Assembly: GCA_009731375.1 (NCBI GenBank) | Contig: BJOX01000288.1 | Coordinates: 25,882 to 89,881 of the forward strand | Direction: 5' to 3' | From: Paulinella micropora | Lineage: Eukaryota; Cercozoa; Imbricatea; Euglyphida | DNA length: 64,000 nt | In this document: positions 29,676 to 43,204 of the stretch, piece after piece | How positions within the stretch are numbered: the first letter of the stretch is position 1 | How the letters are laid out: every line of letters starts with the position of its first letter | Notes under the pieces: generated by a model | Told to the model about the DNA's origin: nothing | The model's database searches: none | What the model saw: only the letters and a program-made list of their open reading frames with translations | Position numbers and translations under genes: made by a program

Positions 29676-30535
29676 GTAAGCTTCTGTCAAATTTTCTGTC
29701 GGTCCTGCGTAATATGCAAATGAACTCAAAAACTTATTTCTCTCGATCGAAGCGCGTATAGTCTTGTATGGTAGAGAGTAGAGGCTTTTTTCAACTTCCC
29801 GTGGGCGCTGCTTCGGAAAAATATCAAGTGTAATATGTTGTTGGAAAGTGGTCTGATCGCGAAGCTGAGTTGATTTGGTGTTATAGTTGCACGTGTCTTG
29901 GAGGAACTCAATTGAGATTCATATTTGATTTATCGTCTGCATAATCGCAATACGAAATAATAATGTCAGAATGCAAGATCGTCCACCAGAAGACACAGCA
30001 GGTCGTGCACTGGAATGTGCCGCATTTCGCGGACTAGCAAGTTGCGTGTTCCTGTCAGTGACAACACACCATTCATTGTACCAATTCACAACTTTTCAAA
30101 CCATCTTCCCTGACCCAACTTTTCACACCCATAGACGCCTCTCTTAACTCTCCGCTCAGATCCGCTCTTTTCCACCACTTCCAACCAACTCCCAAAATTT
30201 CTCCGCTCAAAATCAAAAAACCCAGAGCAGTAGCTCGACCTGGTCGAGCGTTGGTTTCGTCCGTAGACAGTGAAGAGACAAGGCCACTAGACACAATCAG
30301 ACAGATGGACAATTTTAGACCAGGAGATACGCACACGTAGAAAACAGAAGTACGGAGTCAACACCACAATCAACGACATAAAATATTTTACCTACAACAT
30401 ACATAACATACATGACATACATAACATACACAATACATAACATACACAACATACATGATATACAAGATACAGAACATACATTACACATACATAACATACA
30501 TAAGAACATGGATAACATACATGACCGTACTGAAC
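29676..30535. other. Unique noncoding stretch
   Basis: No convincing exon. 30390-30520 is a degenerate ACATACATAAC repeat. Confidence 0.4.
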
Positions 30536-30536
30536 C

Positions 30537-31505
<969 letters not shown>

Positions 31506-31526
31506 GAACAGAAAAGAAAAAGAAAA

Positions 31527-31594
<68 letters not shown>

Positions 31595-31844
31595 CGCAAG
31601 ACTAGGCCTGCGGTCGGCATGTCTGGCGTGTGTGCGTCATGTGTGCGCTACATGCGGATTTGTGCATAGTCTGGTACGTGTGTGTGTGTGTGTATTTGTT
31701 TGTGTGTTTGTCTTTGCTGGTTTGTTTTTGCTTGTTTGTTTGTTTGTGTGCGTTCGTGTGTGTGTGTGTGTGTGTGTGTATCTGTGTGTATCAGGAGTAC
31801 ATCACAGTCAAGACCTGGCAAGCACTAGCCGTGGGCGGCGCAGG

Positions 31845-31927
<83 letters not shown>

Positions 31928-31986
31928 ACTGGCCCGTGGCCATCAGACAGATAGACAGACAGAGAGATAGATAGATAGATATATAG

Positions 31987-32056
<70 letters not shown>

Positions 32057-32110
32057 TCATAGATAGATAGATAGATTCATAGATAGATAGATAGATTCAT
32101 AGATTCATTA

Positions 32111-32153
<43 letters not shown>

Positions 32154-32441
32154 CATTCATTCATTCATTCGTTCATTCATTCATTCATTCATTCATCATC
32201 GCACGGTGCAGTTCACTGGCCAATTGTCAAACAGACCGCTACAAGATAGACAGATAGATGTTTTCATTCTTTCATTCAGTAATTGATTTATTTCCCAGCC
32301 TGTCTTCTTCTTGTGTTTTTCTCAGGCGTCTTGCTTGCACCTTTGCCCACAGCCGTGGCTGCCATCGGTAGACACACACACACACATACTCAGAGAGAGA
32401 GAGAGAGAGAGAGAAAGAAAAAGAGAGAGAGAGAGAGAAAG

Positions 32442-32531
<90 letters not shown>

Positions 32532-32540
32532 GAAGCAAGA
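31506..32540. repeat. GA, GT, CT, GATA and GATT/CATT microsatellites
   Basis: (GA)n at 31538-31590, GT-rich 31675-31790, (CT)n 31844-31924, (GATA)n 31955-32100, (ATTG)n then (ATTC)n 32105-32195, (GA)n 32392-32528. Short unique pieces between them show no gene. Confidence 0.85.
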
Positions 32541-33473
32541 AAACAAGAAAGCAGTATGTATAAACATACATACATACATAATAGGTGGCATGGTGGCGGG
32601 CGTCAAGATCAGGGTAGACTAATGATAACATCCAGGAATCAGATCCTATCTCCTGAGTGCAATCTCAGCAATGACTTCAATCGCTTCTTTCTCAGACAGC
32701 TTCTATCGTCCTTGCTTGGGCAATAGCTCCTTGAAAAGCTCTCACCAAGGGCTTGCTAATGAGCTAACACGCAGGTTCTGGACACGAGAAGTTGCCTGAG
32801 ACGAAGCTCTTGAACAAGGAAGTCATAGCTCTTCGTAGCGTGTGCGGCCATCTGGCGCTGACTGCACGTCTCGCTTGGAAAGGCCCAGGAAAAAAAAGCA
32901 AAACAAAATCACCACCTTTGTGAGATTGCGGCATCGATGCCGCCTTGTGCTATTACGATTAAAAAACTGCAATATGAACTACTAGATCTACTACTAGTAC
33001 TGGTAGTTAACTGAAAGTGAGTGAATCTATATCGTTGTTTAAATTTTATGTTTCCCCTTCTTCTGTTCAAACAGCAAGTTTTTTCTCCTGTCTGTTTTTC
33101 ATCTGTTTCATCAACTGTTACCTCCCCCACTTCTCCCTGTACCAGGTACTGTTTTCTCTCGTTGTTTGCCCCTGTCTTTACAATACTCAGGCTACTGAGA
33201 AGCAATACCGATAAACGTTCTTCACTTGAATTATTAAACCCAGGCTGAGTCGTTCAGTCACTGCGCACGCCAGCCAGTGGAATGCTTCAACTTAGCAATT
33301 TATAATATTAATAACGTTAGATACGATCTACGGACGGTTGTTTAACTTGTCACGTTGATTCAACTACCGGGCTAGTATCGGTGGCATAGTTAATATTCGT
33401 CTTCCCACTCAGCCCTTTGAGTGCCAAGTAATAATTTTTATTAATACAATAACTTAGCATTCACTTGGTGTGA

Positions 33474-33504
<31 letters not shown>

Positions 33505-33774
33505 CGAGGCGCGGTCTGTGAGTTTGGATACAACCCCAAGGTGTAGACAAAGGGGTAATTACACAACAAACTCTTATTAAAGATCTCTATACCTGCATTA
33601 AGTCCTGACTACTCCAGAGAGCAGATATTCGATGAAATACCAGTAAATAGCAGAGCGGTCACTTCGTTTATTTACGTCGCGAGATCGATAGCACGTGTGG
33701 CGCCCGGCACTGCCAGTGCTTTGGTTAAGGTGGACTGGGTGGTGGCCATGGGCCGGCCCACTATGACACCGGAA
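32541..33774. other. Unique noncoding stretch
   Basis: No exon with domain support. A run of about 24 T lies at 33476-33500. Short open frames around 33020 have no protein-like composition. Confidence 0.4.
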
Positions 33775-34290
33775 TGTCAATGCATGCATTGAAATTTCAA
33801 TGCAGTGCATTGACGTTTCAATGCATGCATTGAAACGTCAATGCATGATGCATTGAAACTTGGAGCATTGACATTTCAATGCACTGGAAATGGCGGTGTA
33901 TCTATGCATGCATTGAAACGTCAATGCAGCACAGAAATGTGTGTTTCAATGCATGCATTGATTTTCAATGCATGCATCAAAATTTCAATGCAGCACAGAA
34001 ATGTGTGTTTCAATGCATGCATTGATTTTCAATGCATGCATTCAAATGTCAATGCAGCACAGATCAATGCACGCATTGATTTTCAATGCATGCATTAAAA
34101 TGTCAATTAAGCAGTATTTCACTGCATGCATTGATTTTCAATGCATGCATTAAAATTTCAATGCATGCATGGAAATGTGTCTTTTTCTTATTTTCAATGC
34201 ATGCATTGATTTTCAATGCATGCATGGACATGAGTAATTCAGTGCATGCATTGATAAACAGTATATCAATGCAGTGTAATCATTTTAATA
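33775..34290. repeat. TCAATGCATGCATTGA palindrome array
   Basis: About fifteen exact or near-exact palindromes separated by GAAATTTC, ATTTTC or GCAGCACAGAAATGTGT. Several spacer variants are shared with the array at 24700. Confidence 0.85.
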
Positions 34291-34395
34291 CCAAGAACGC
34301 CTTGAACTAGTAAGTAAATAACACGTTTAACGAGTCAGTAAATTAACTTTTTTAATTTTTTTGATCATTGCTCCACTCCGTCTTCATTTCTGTCA

Positions 34396-35447
34396 TCATA
34401 CATTTCTTCCACCTTCCTCTTCTTCACTGCGGTCATCATACATGTCTTCTTCTTCTTCTTCTTCTTCTTCTTCTTCTTCTTCTTCTTCTTCTTCTTCTTC
34501 TTCTTCTTCTTCTTCTTCTTCTTCTTCTTCTAATTTTTCTTGAACATCATCTTCTTCATCTAATTCTTGAACTTCCTCTTCCTCTGCGACGCCTTCTTTC
34601 TGTTCGTCATCTTCTTCTCCTTCACGACGATCGATTTCTTCTTTCAATTCCGGTGGCAGATAGTCACTGATATCTAATTCCAAGAAATAGAATCGAGTGT
34701 GTGTGTTCGGAACCGGAGCGACGATGTAAGGAAAGTCAAGAAAGCTGACAGGAACAAAAGTTAGGCATGGTTGGGCAGGGAATGTATCGCCCACCCACAA
34801 GTGATCATGTTGCTTTCTTGCGCGCAAAAGTTCCACTCTCGCCAAATCACACGCGTACCCATTATTATACGTAACGTGAGCATACCAGTGCACTGCAGCT
34901 GCATACCCTGCCTGCCACTGTAACTCCCCAGCAGCGGCGAGGGAACGTCGAACGTCTGCTTGATATTCTCAACAGTGAGAAAGCAGCAGCCACCCCCAAA
35001 GCGCTCACCCCTTACAGACCTGGTTGACCTCATCAGGAATCCCTTGCACCTCACAAACTGTGCTACTTTGATGTTTGCTGCGGTCAGTACTGGACGATGA
35101 CCCAACCCTTGCCAACCCGGTAGCTGCCTCCAGCAGTTGTTCATAAACTCCTGCAGCTCCACGAAATGCCTTGGTTTCGGCAAGAGCACTCGGCTGAAAA
35201 TCAGGTTGTTAGCCACGTCTTTGAGTGCGACGTTGCATGCGTAGCTGAGGTTCTTCTGGCGGGAACGGAAGCCTGGCATGATCAGCTTATCCTTGACGTC
35301 AAGATTTGCCTGGCACAAACTGGGCAAGGTCCACATTGATGCCGCATTACTCCAACAGTTCATAAAAGTGTCATCCGAGCGATTCAGATTGTGCACTTGC
35401 TTCTTAATAAGTTCTCCTCCTTGGTGTTCCAGATCGAAAGCTTGCAC
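34396..35447 (-). pseudogene. Decayed host or transposon-derived gene with a poly-Glu tract
   Basis: Two overlapping minus-strand frames form one product: 35447 to about 34900 (LPGWQGLGHRPVLTAANIKV, GGGCCFLTVENIKQTFDVPS) and then, after a frame change near 34900, HWYAHVTYNNGYACDLARVE and FVPVSFLDFPYIVAPVPNTH, ending in an acidic region with a long Glu run from (TTC)n at 34447-34530. The C-terminal pattern recalls the tail of transposase-like genes, but no catalytic domain is seen. A palindrome array lies on each side. Confidence 0.4.
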
Positions 35448-35519
35448 TTAATCTGCTAAACCACTCAAAGCGCCGCGGAACTTAACACTTGCACAGTATA
35501 ACAGCAAAGGTTTCAGTAC

Positions 35520-35800
35520 AGAGTGCACGGACATTTCCATGCAGAATGAATTGAAATTTCAATGCACAATTCATTGAAATTTCAATGCATGCATTGAAAA
35601 TTTGCAAGTGACTGCAATGCATGCATTGAAATTTCAATGCATAATGCATTGAAATTTCAATGCATGCATTGAAAATTTCGAAATGACTTCAATGCATGCA
35701 TTGAAATTTCAATGCAGAATGCATTGGAATTTCAATGCATGTATTGAAGATTTCGCAGTGACTTCAATGCATGCGTGGAAATTTCAAAGCAGGCAAGATA
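35520..35800. repeat. TCAATGCATGCATTGA palindrome array with higher-order period
   Basis: Pairs of palindromes joined by GAAATTTC, each pair followed by a variant of ATTTCGAAATGACT. The composite unit of about 75-80 bases repeats three times. Confidence 0.8.
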
Positions 35801-35996
35801 TTAGTTGCAAGATTTAGGCAAAGAGTTTCTGATTGCAGCTGGGTAAGACAAGGCTAGTGATGATCTCGTGAGTGCCGCGCTCTGGCCAGGCCTGAGTGCC
35901 TGATTTGCATCATGCACCCTTGCTGCGTGACGTTTGCGCCAAGCATGCGTCTTCAGTTCCGGGCGTGGCAGCGTGCAAGGTGGTCCGAAACGTATG

Positions 35997-36028
<32 letters not shown>

Positions 36029-36391
36029 TGTATGTATGTACGTATACGTATGTATGCACGTAGCTATAGGTTTGTATGTATGAATTTATGTATGTATGTA
36101 TGTATGTATGTATGTATTTATGTATGTGTGTATATATGTGTGTGTATGTATGTATGTATGTATGTATGTGTGTATGTATTTTCTATGTTTGTAATGTATA
36201 TATGTATTTATGTATTTATGTATGTGTGTATGTATTTATGTATGCTTTAAGAATGTATGCATGTATGTATGTATGTATCTATGTATCTATGTATGTATGT
36301 ATGTATGTATGTATGTATGATATATATATATATATATGTATATGTATACATATATACACATATATATGCATATATATTATATATATAGAGG

Positions 36392-36423
<32 letters not shown>

Positions 36424-36614
36424 CAGAGACAGACAGACAGAGAGAGAGAGAGAGAGAGAGAGGGAGGGAGGGAGGGAGAGAGAGAGTTTGCGGTGCAGGT
36501 GGTGGGAATTGTCGTAAGCAACATGAAAAAATATAAACAAGGCAATAAGTAGCACAAGCCACTATGAACAAAAACATATAGTTGACAGATGGACAAAAAC
36601 GAAAGAATTTTTTA

Positions 36615-36677
<63 letters not shown>

Positions 36678-36869
36678 TAATATATAATAATAATAGTGTA
36701 TCTCCTGCCAATTGCTGAGCCAAAAGGCCATGTGCATCCAGTCCTCCATTCCATAAGGAAAGTCTCCACACTAATCGGTGGAATAAGGGAAGTGACGGCA
36801 TAGAACATTACTCTAGGAGCTTTATACCAATCAGCCCATGGAAAGGACCGATGGCCTATGTACTCCCTA

Positions 36870-36966
<97 letters not shown>

Positions 36967-37500
36967 GTTTGAAAAAAAAATGTCAACGCTTCCCGTTAGA
37001 GAGATTATACTCGGAAAAAAAAAGACAGGGAAAGGCTCACTGATAGAATGCCACACACACTAGCTAGCCATACTAAAGCTAGTAGCTATACTCCCCTCTC
37101 TAAACTATATGCTGCGGCGCCCAAAGAGACCTTTTGACCCCCCCCCCCCGGGGGCCCCCCCCCTCACAAAAAAAAAGAAAAAGAAGAAGAAGGAGTAGGA
37201 AAGATTATACCTCCAACGACATGTCCACTTCATCAGCGTCGACCGCGGGCTTTTTGGACTTCGGCTTGCCTAGTCACGTCAGAAATTAGAAACACTGAAA
37301 AAAAAGCACACAAAAAAAGATGAAATTTGCTAGTACCTGGCTTTTTCTTGCTGGACCCCTTAGGCATAGGAGGCTCAGGGGTCTNNNNNNNNNNATAATA
37401 ATAATAATAATGATAATAATAATAATAATAATAATAATAGTAATAATAATGAAACAAATAAACAAACAAGACCAAACGACCAAACGAACTATTTCTGATT
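35801..37500. repeat. TATG, GA and (AAT)n microsatellites
   Basis: (TATG)n at 35995-36320, TA-rich 36320-36385, (GA)n 36387-36486, (AAT)n at 36617-36676, 36868-36963 and 37395-37450. C and G runs at 37140-37160 and an N gap at 37385-37394 mark weak assembly. No gene is seen in the unique pieces. Confidence 0.85.
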
Positions 37501-37770
37501 TTTGATGAGCCGGACACTTGTGACTTCCGAAAAGTCTGATGAGCCGGACACTTATGATTTCCGAAAATATGTTGTTTATCAATGCATGCATTGAATTACC
37601 TATTTCAACGCATGCATTGAAATTTCAATGCAGTGCTTATCAATGCATGCATTGAATTACCTATTTCAATGCATGCATTGAAATTTCCATGCAGTGCTGA
37701 GCCGGACACTTATGACTTCCCATTTCTGATTTATGATGAGCCGGACACCTGTGACTTCCAAAAAGCCAGT
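37501..37770. repeat. Composite minisatellite interleaved with TGCATGCA palindromes
   Basis: GAGCCGGACACTTATGACTT or a close variant occurs at about 37508, 37540, 37700 and 37738; between them lie two copies of TCAATGCATGCATTGAATTACC with GAAATTTC linkers. Confidence 0.7.
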
Positions 37771-38204
37771 GTCACTTTCGTGCATGATCAACAATCTTGC
37801 AGTCGCCACTACAAGCACGAAGTTCCCCTTATCTGTCGTGATTGTTGTTTGCTTTGTGGTAATTGTTGTTTGCTTTGTGGTGTTTCCTGATCCCCATCAA
37901 AAAAAATTCAGAAAAAACCCTGCGTGTCTTTGGCGCTGAAGATAGTGTCAAAGCAAAAAAAAGTGTAGTGTCTTGTCTCTTGGTGTCAAAATTCTCTTAC
38001 CTGTTGTCAATGCACTTTGTAGTACTTTGCAGCTGATGACGTCATGCCATTGACAACCGTCTTGGCCTGCATTGCTTATATGTATTTAATTAGGTCTTCG
38101 TAGGACTTGAATCCTCTGCACTTGTTAGGGCATGACTTCTGTACTTGTTGTCAATGCCATGGAAAACCAGGTTCAAAGCGCCAACTCTCCCCCCCCCCCC
38201 TCTT

Positions 38205-38215
<11 letters not shown>
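37771..38215. other. Unique noncoding stretch
   Basis: A 21-base direct repeat around TTGTTGTTTGCTTTGTGGT (37842-37881). No gene is recognised. Confidence 0.4.
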
Positions 38216-38249
<34 letters not shown>

Positions 38250-38720
38250 TGTTTACCTTACATATCCAAGGTATACCTTGAAATAGTCAAGGTATACCTT
38301 GAAATAGTCAAAGTCTACCTTAAACTAGTCAAGGTATACCTTGCAATATCAAGGTATACCTTGATATTCCAAGGTATACCTTGAAATATCAGGGTGACGT
38401 ACATAGAAAGATAGACAGATAGATAGTTTTTTGAAATTTTGACATGCGCCCCGAAGGTGCTCGCAACTTCCGACACAAGAATTTAATAGAGCTCATCAAG
38501 ACGCGTCGAATGCAAAAATAATTTTAGAAAAAACTCAAGTATTGCACTCGCTAGGATTTTTTGAAAATCCTCTGCCAGTCATACACTGTAAGCCCGTTTA
38601 TTCAAGGTATACCCTGAAATGGTCAAGGTATACCTGAAAAGCCTCAAGGTATTGATTTCTTTACCTTGAACAGCCTCAAGGTAGTGATTTCTATACCTTG
38701 AAATTCATGAAAGCCTCAAG
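38216..38720. repeat. CTAT tract, TCAAGGTATACCTTGA array and foldback arm
   Basis: (TCTA)n at 38218-38250, then six palindromes up to 38390, then a copy of the foldback arm (38397-38580: GACGTACATAGAAAG, TTTTTTGAAATTTTGAC, CGCAACTTCCGACAC, AGAGCTCATC) and decayed palindromes to 38720. Confidence 0.7.
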
Positions 38721-39478
38721 ATATTGATTTCTATACCTTGAAACAGTGAAAACAAAAATTTTTCCATGTTTCAAGGTCAACAATTTTATACTTTGAAAAT
38801 TTCAATGGTACGTTCGGCCCGCGATAAGAAATCAGGAAAAGAACGTGCCCGCGATAAGAAATCAGGAAAAGGAATCAGGAAGTGTGCCAACAATTTAGTA
38901 TTTTTACCTTTGGTGGGGGGTTCAAAAAAGCATTTGTTTGATTTTCCCCCGCCTTTTTAATCTTTTCTATTGCCAAGCTTAAGAGTGCCTGTCCAACGTG
39001 GTATTGATCAAGTACGGGCCCTAGTCTTTGTGATGGTTAGTGTACTCATTGCAAAACTACGTGCTCGGAACGACTTTGCAGACGTAGGAATGAACATCGT
39101 TTGATATATATTCTTGTACATGCCCCGAGTTCAATCAGTGACATGGAAGGCGTATGCACAAAGGTTTGTTTTACTGTTGTGGTGAGATAAATGAGAGGGA
39201 GGCTTTTTATTTGTTTGCACTGCGTCGTTTTACTTCTTTTTACTCACTACATTATGCATCATTTATATGTATACGTACTGTATAACGTATATATATGTAT
39301 AAATTTTTCTCTGCACCTCTTTCTCTCCGTCTCTCTGTTGCTTTTTCCTCTCTCTCTCTATCTATCTCTCTATCTCTCTTTTTCTCTCTCTCTATCTCTC
39401 TCTCTCTCTCTCGTCTCTTTCTCAATCTATCTTTCTTTTCTTTCCTTCTCTCAAGACACTCTGTCTTAATTTATTGCT

Positions 39479-39535
<57 letters not shown>

Positions 39536-39623
39536 CCTCCCTCTCTCTCTCTCTCTCTCTCACAGAGAGAGAGAGATCCCTGACTGCGTACATAGAAAGA
39601 TATACTGTTTTTTGAAATTTTGA
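38721..39623. repeat. Host repeat unit at the left edge of PLV copy 2
   Basis: After about 250 bases of unassigned sequence, 38980-39623 has the host blocks in order (GAGTGCCTGTCC, CATTGCAAAACTACGTGC, GTACATGCCCCGAG, CT tracts, CCCTGACTGCGTACATAG) and stops inside the foldback arm at TTTTGAC. PLV sequence starts at 39624. Confidence 0.65.
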
Positions 39624-41105
39624 CCGATTAGCACTGTTGGAGGAATTGAATCAACTTTTGAAATTCCTACTCGTCCTTTGAACCTTGCGAGGAGTGTGTT
39701 GCGATTTACTTACACACCAGAGTCGGGTAATGCTGGTGGAAGGTATAACCGAATTCCTATGGACTGCCTGTCAATGATTAAGACAATTGAACTGCGAAGC
39801 CGAAGCGGACAGTACCTGCGTAATCTTCAAAACGTGGGAAATTACACTAAGATGATTTGGAAACCTGAGATTTCTTATGATAGATTTATGGCTTTGGAAA
39901 ACCACGGGGCTGGGTCTGGTTATGGACCTTTGCTTCAAAAGTGTAATGTCCCAACTACGGTGGCTGTGCCCGCAAATGGTTATGATGATTTGTATTCGTT
40001 GAGTAATACAACTGCTGTAGTAGCGAATGTTGCAGCACACACTGCTCTAGTTGGAAATGCGACGGCAGATATAAATGCTGGACTTACCGACCTTGAAGGA
40101 AAAATCAACACCGTCAAAGATAGCCTCCGCGCACTGGTAACTACATTGAAGGGAGAGGTAAAGAATACCTTTCAACAGCCTTCTATCACAGCCCGCCGTC
40201 ATAATGATGCACTTATCGCGGATGGAACTGGTGCTCCTAGTTTTGTCGATGTTGCTTATGAGGAGGCTAAGTATTTTGAAGGTGGAGGCGATAACACCCC
40301 TACTCCTGTTATCAATGTGTCTATTCCTCTCGGTATGCTTTTTGGAACCATTTTTGAAATTGATAAGACTATAGGTTTTAATGAAATTCTTGATATGAGG
40401 ATTGTGTGGGAGGGCACAAACAAAACATTGTTTTATGGAACTGATGCTAATAGTGTTGGAGCAGGAGCGACTGCCACCGCACGGGCTGAAAATATTACCA
40501 ACCTTAACTTATTTCTTGCTGTTGAAACTGATCCGAATGTTATCTTGGGTGTTCAACAAAAGATTGCTGGTGAAGGCTTTTCGTTCAAGACTGAATGCCC
40601 TATCTCTTGGAAAACCAATCTTGCAGCAGGCACTCAGTCATTTGTTTTGAAGATGAACCGCTCGCAGGGTGAGAGAATTCGCCGAATTTACACGAGTGAA
40701 TTTAATAATACCGAAAGTTCGAATACCGCATTTGATTGCGATAACCGAGCTCAAGCTAAGATTACTTCTTATTACACTACTTTGGATAGTAATAGAATTC
40801 AGCAGTTTGATATCACTTGCTCACGCGATGAAGACTATATGCTTTTGAAGGAAAAAATTAAGGGCTCTGCCGTTTTGAACTCTAATGTGTATAAATATAA
40901 CTGGTTCCACGTTGATTTCTGGGACCACAACCGCCCACTTTATGACAAGAGAGAAGAAGAGGGATATGAAGTGTCGGGTCTATCTTTGGACACCGAACGG
41001 CGGTATGAATGGAGTGCGGAGGGTGCGGTACAATTGAATTATTATACTTATGATATTCTTCAGATGACTGTTGTTGCTAAGGGAATTGAAATTTTGATGA
41101 GTTAG
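39624..41105 (+). pseudogene. Major capsid protein, copy 2, 5'-truncated
   Basis: Equals 5717-7198 with an offset of 33907. It lacks the first 35 codons and has no own ATG at a suitable place, because the PLV match begins inside the gene after host sequence. The rest is open to the same stop. Two base changes are visible near the start (TACTAGTCC to TACTCGTCC; TTACCTACAC to TTACTTACAC). Confidence 0.85.
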
Positions 41106-41164
41106 AAAAAAAGAAATAATAAAATAAAAAAAGAAATTATTTTTTTGTTTTATATAAACAAACA

Positions 41165-41695
41165 ATGACTACTCACCAGAGAAATTTGGTCGCACAAGAT
41201 GGAGCCGATAATTTTGTTAATGTTAAGTGTGAAGCCAATGGAACAATTAAAACAAGTTTAACAGCACAAAATCCTGACGAAAAGTTTGTAAATGTCAAAG
41301 TTGGATATCATGGACACGTTGAAACTAATAATATGAAAACTACCTTCGGAGAAACAACGACTGCGCAATTAACACCAGTATTACAAGAAATCTTTCCATA
41401 TACCATTAATACAAGGGTATGGACAAAAACAGAAACAAATGCGACCGTTTCATTTCTGAATAATATGGCTGAAATGACAACAACTGCTGATGATACAGCA
41501 CAAGCAATAATGGTAAGTAAAAAAAGAATAAAATACAGAACTAGAACTGGAATTATGTGTCGCTTTACTGCCTTATGGGATATAGATGAAACCGAGGGCT
41601 ATCAGTCATTTATTGGAATAGGAGAAAGTGATGTCAACAACGGATTCTATTTTTTATGGATGATGCCGCCGGAATGCACATTCTTCATTCAATAG
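41165..41695 (+). CDS. Fibre-like virion protein, N-terminal frame, copy 2
   Basis: Same as 7258-7788 in copy 1, with the same leader and the same stop. The T6 run followed by A at 41650-41656 is unchanged, so the frame break is shared by both copies and is not an isolated read error in one of them. Confidence 0.65.
   Translation: MTTHQRNLVAQDGADNFVNVKCEANGTIKTSLTAQNPDEKFVNVKVGYHGHVETNNMKTTFGETTTAQLTPVLQEIFPYTINTRVWTKTETNATVSFLNNMAEMTTTADDTAQAIMVSKKRIKYRTRTGIMCRFTALWDIDETEGYQSFIGIGESDVNNGFYFLWMMPPECTFFIQ
41650..41656 (+). promoter_or_regulatory. Candidate -1 frameshift heptamer TTTTTTA, copy 2
   Basis: Same position relative to both frames as in copy 1. Here the downstream frame is fully open to 42489, so this is the copy in which frameshifting could still give a complete protein. 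Confidence 0.4.
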
Positions 41696-42489
41696 CAGGA
41701 GATGACAATTTTATTCAGCAAGAAGACTGGGACGACCCGTGCGATGGCACTAGAGATATGCCACTCATTGATTGGAGTAAGGGAAACGTATTTCAAATTC
41801 AATTTCAATATTTAGGCTTTGGTGCTATTAAGTTTTCTATTAAAAATCCAAAGACAGGCGAATTTCAATTAATACACACTATTAAATATTATGCAAACGC
41901 TCATACTGCGGTTAGTCTGCGAAATACGACTTTACCATTTTCTGCTGGTATATTTAATGCTAATGGAGGAACAGGAATACAGATTTTAAAAACGGCGAGT
42001 TGTAGTTTGTTTGTTGAGGGAACCAACACTATTAATACGAGTATTACAAATACGGCGGAAGGAGACGAAAAAACAAACACCACCGAAAGCCCTATTTTAA
42101 GTATCAGGAATAAAGCAAAATATGATGCAGGTGGTGCTAACCTTACCAACTATTCAAATGTCTTTCCTTCATTAATAAGTATTACTAATGAGGATACAAA
42201 AGCAAATATTGTAAAAATGATATTGAACGGGACACTGACGGGGGCTGGTTTTGTTGATGTGGATGCTAAAACTTCAATTGTAAATATAGATACAAAAGCG
42301 TCCGCTGTAGCGAGTGGAACAACAATTTTTAAACTTTATGTAAATGCAACCTCAACACAACAGATTAATCTCAGAACGTACGATATTCAATTAACACCGA
42401 ATGATGTTTTGACATTCACACAAAAGGCTGTGTCGGCAGGGGCTGGTAATACTATTAATGTTATTGCTAATTTCATAGAGGATCAGTGA
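41656..42489 (+). CDS. Fibre-like virion protein, C-terminal frame, copy 2 (uninterrupted)
   Basis: 277 codons from ATG 41656 to TGA 42487-42489. TAT at 41887-41889 replaces the TAA of copy 1. It contains DWSKGNVFQIQFQYLGFGA and a Thr/Asn/Ala-rich beta-type C-terminal domain ending NVIANFIEDQ. Initiation at its own ATG is possible but would give a protein lacking half of the central domain; reading through from the upstream frame by a -1 shift is the more natural product. Confidence 0.7.
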   Translation: MDDAAGMHILHSIAGDDNFIQQEDWDDPCDGTRDMPLIDWSKGNVFQIQFQYLGFGAIKFSIKNPKTGEFQLIHTIKYYANAHTAVSLRNTTLPFSAGIFNANGGTGIQILKTASCSLFVEGTNTINTSITNTAEGDEKTNTTESPILSIRNKAKYDAGGANLTNYSNVFPSLISITNEDTKANIVKMILNGTLTGAGFVDVDAKTSIVNIDTKASAVASGTTIFKLYVNATSTQQINLRTYDIQLTPNDVLTFTQKAVSAGAGNTINVIANFIEDQ

Positions 42490-42506
42490 AGCAAAAAAGA
42501 ACTAAT

Positions 42507-42884
42507 TTATCTTACTTTACTTTTTTTTTTTGGTATTATTTTTTTAACATTACCTTTTACAACACGAGTGGATTCGCTCGTGTTCTTTGCTATATCTTCA
42601 CCTACTGCGGTAGCATTTGCTATCTCTTCACCTACATTAGCCTTTATTTCGGTAATTCCTGTCTCTTTTAAATCAGTCTCCTTAAATGGTGTGCTTGGCT
42701 CATCAACCAACACGTTTTCTAACGGAATAACTACTTTAACATTATCATCCCTCGGCTTGTATTGCTCATAGAAAGAAACAATGTCAGGTTTAGTCCATTT
42801 AATTGTCTGCTTTTTAACTTCGCTGTCAATGTTCCATTTTTCAATTTCGTTTAAGTAGTCCTGTTTGGTGCTGAGTTCGCTCAT
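42507..42884 (-). CDS. Lys/Glu-rich PLV protein, copy 2
   Basis: Identical in protein to 8600-8977, with the same TATAG motif upstream of its ATG at 42884. Confidence 0.55.
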   Translation of the reverse strand: MSELSTKQDYLNEIEKWNIDSEVKKQTIKWTKPDIVSFYEQYKPRDDNVKVVIPLENVLVDEPSTPFKETDLKETGITEIKANVGEEIANATAVGEDIAKNTSESTRVVKGNVKKIIPKKKSKVR

Positions 42885-42916
42885 TAATGTATACTATAAA
42901 ATTTCATTTTATTTTA

Positions 42917-43204
42917 TTATAAATATTTTTTTACTTCCGTCTTAATGTCTGTAAATTTCTCGAACCAAGGTTGCTTTTGAACCCATTCAAGATATGGCTT
43001 ATCAATTAAAGCAATGTCAGAAACCTTCTTCCCGCGATATTTACCAAACGGAAAAATATCCTTAGGCTTTCCTTCTCTACTTTTTTCAATTGCCTTAATT
43101 TCTTCATCAATTATTTTTTGTACATCTTTTACTGAAAAGAATTCCTTATTCTTCTCAATTGAAAGTTGTTCAAATTTTTCACATAGTCTAGTGAGGGTGG
43201 TCAT
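42917..43204 (-). CDS. Exonuclease-X C-terminal-like PLV protein, copy 2
   Basis: Identical in protein to 9010-9297 (PFGKYRGKKVSDIA motif). The GTCTATATAGAC palindrome precedes its ATG. Confidence 0.6.
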   Translation of the reverse strand: MTTLTRLCEKFEQLSIEKNKEFFSVKDVQKIIDEEIKAIEKSREGKPKDIFPFGKYRGKKVSDIALIDKPYLEWVQKQPWFEKFTDIKTEVKKYL

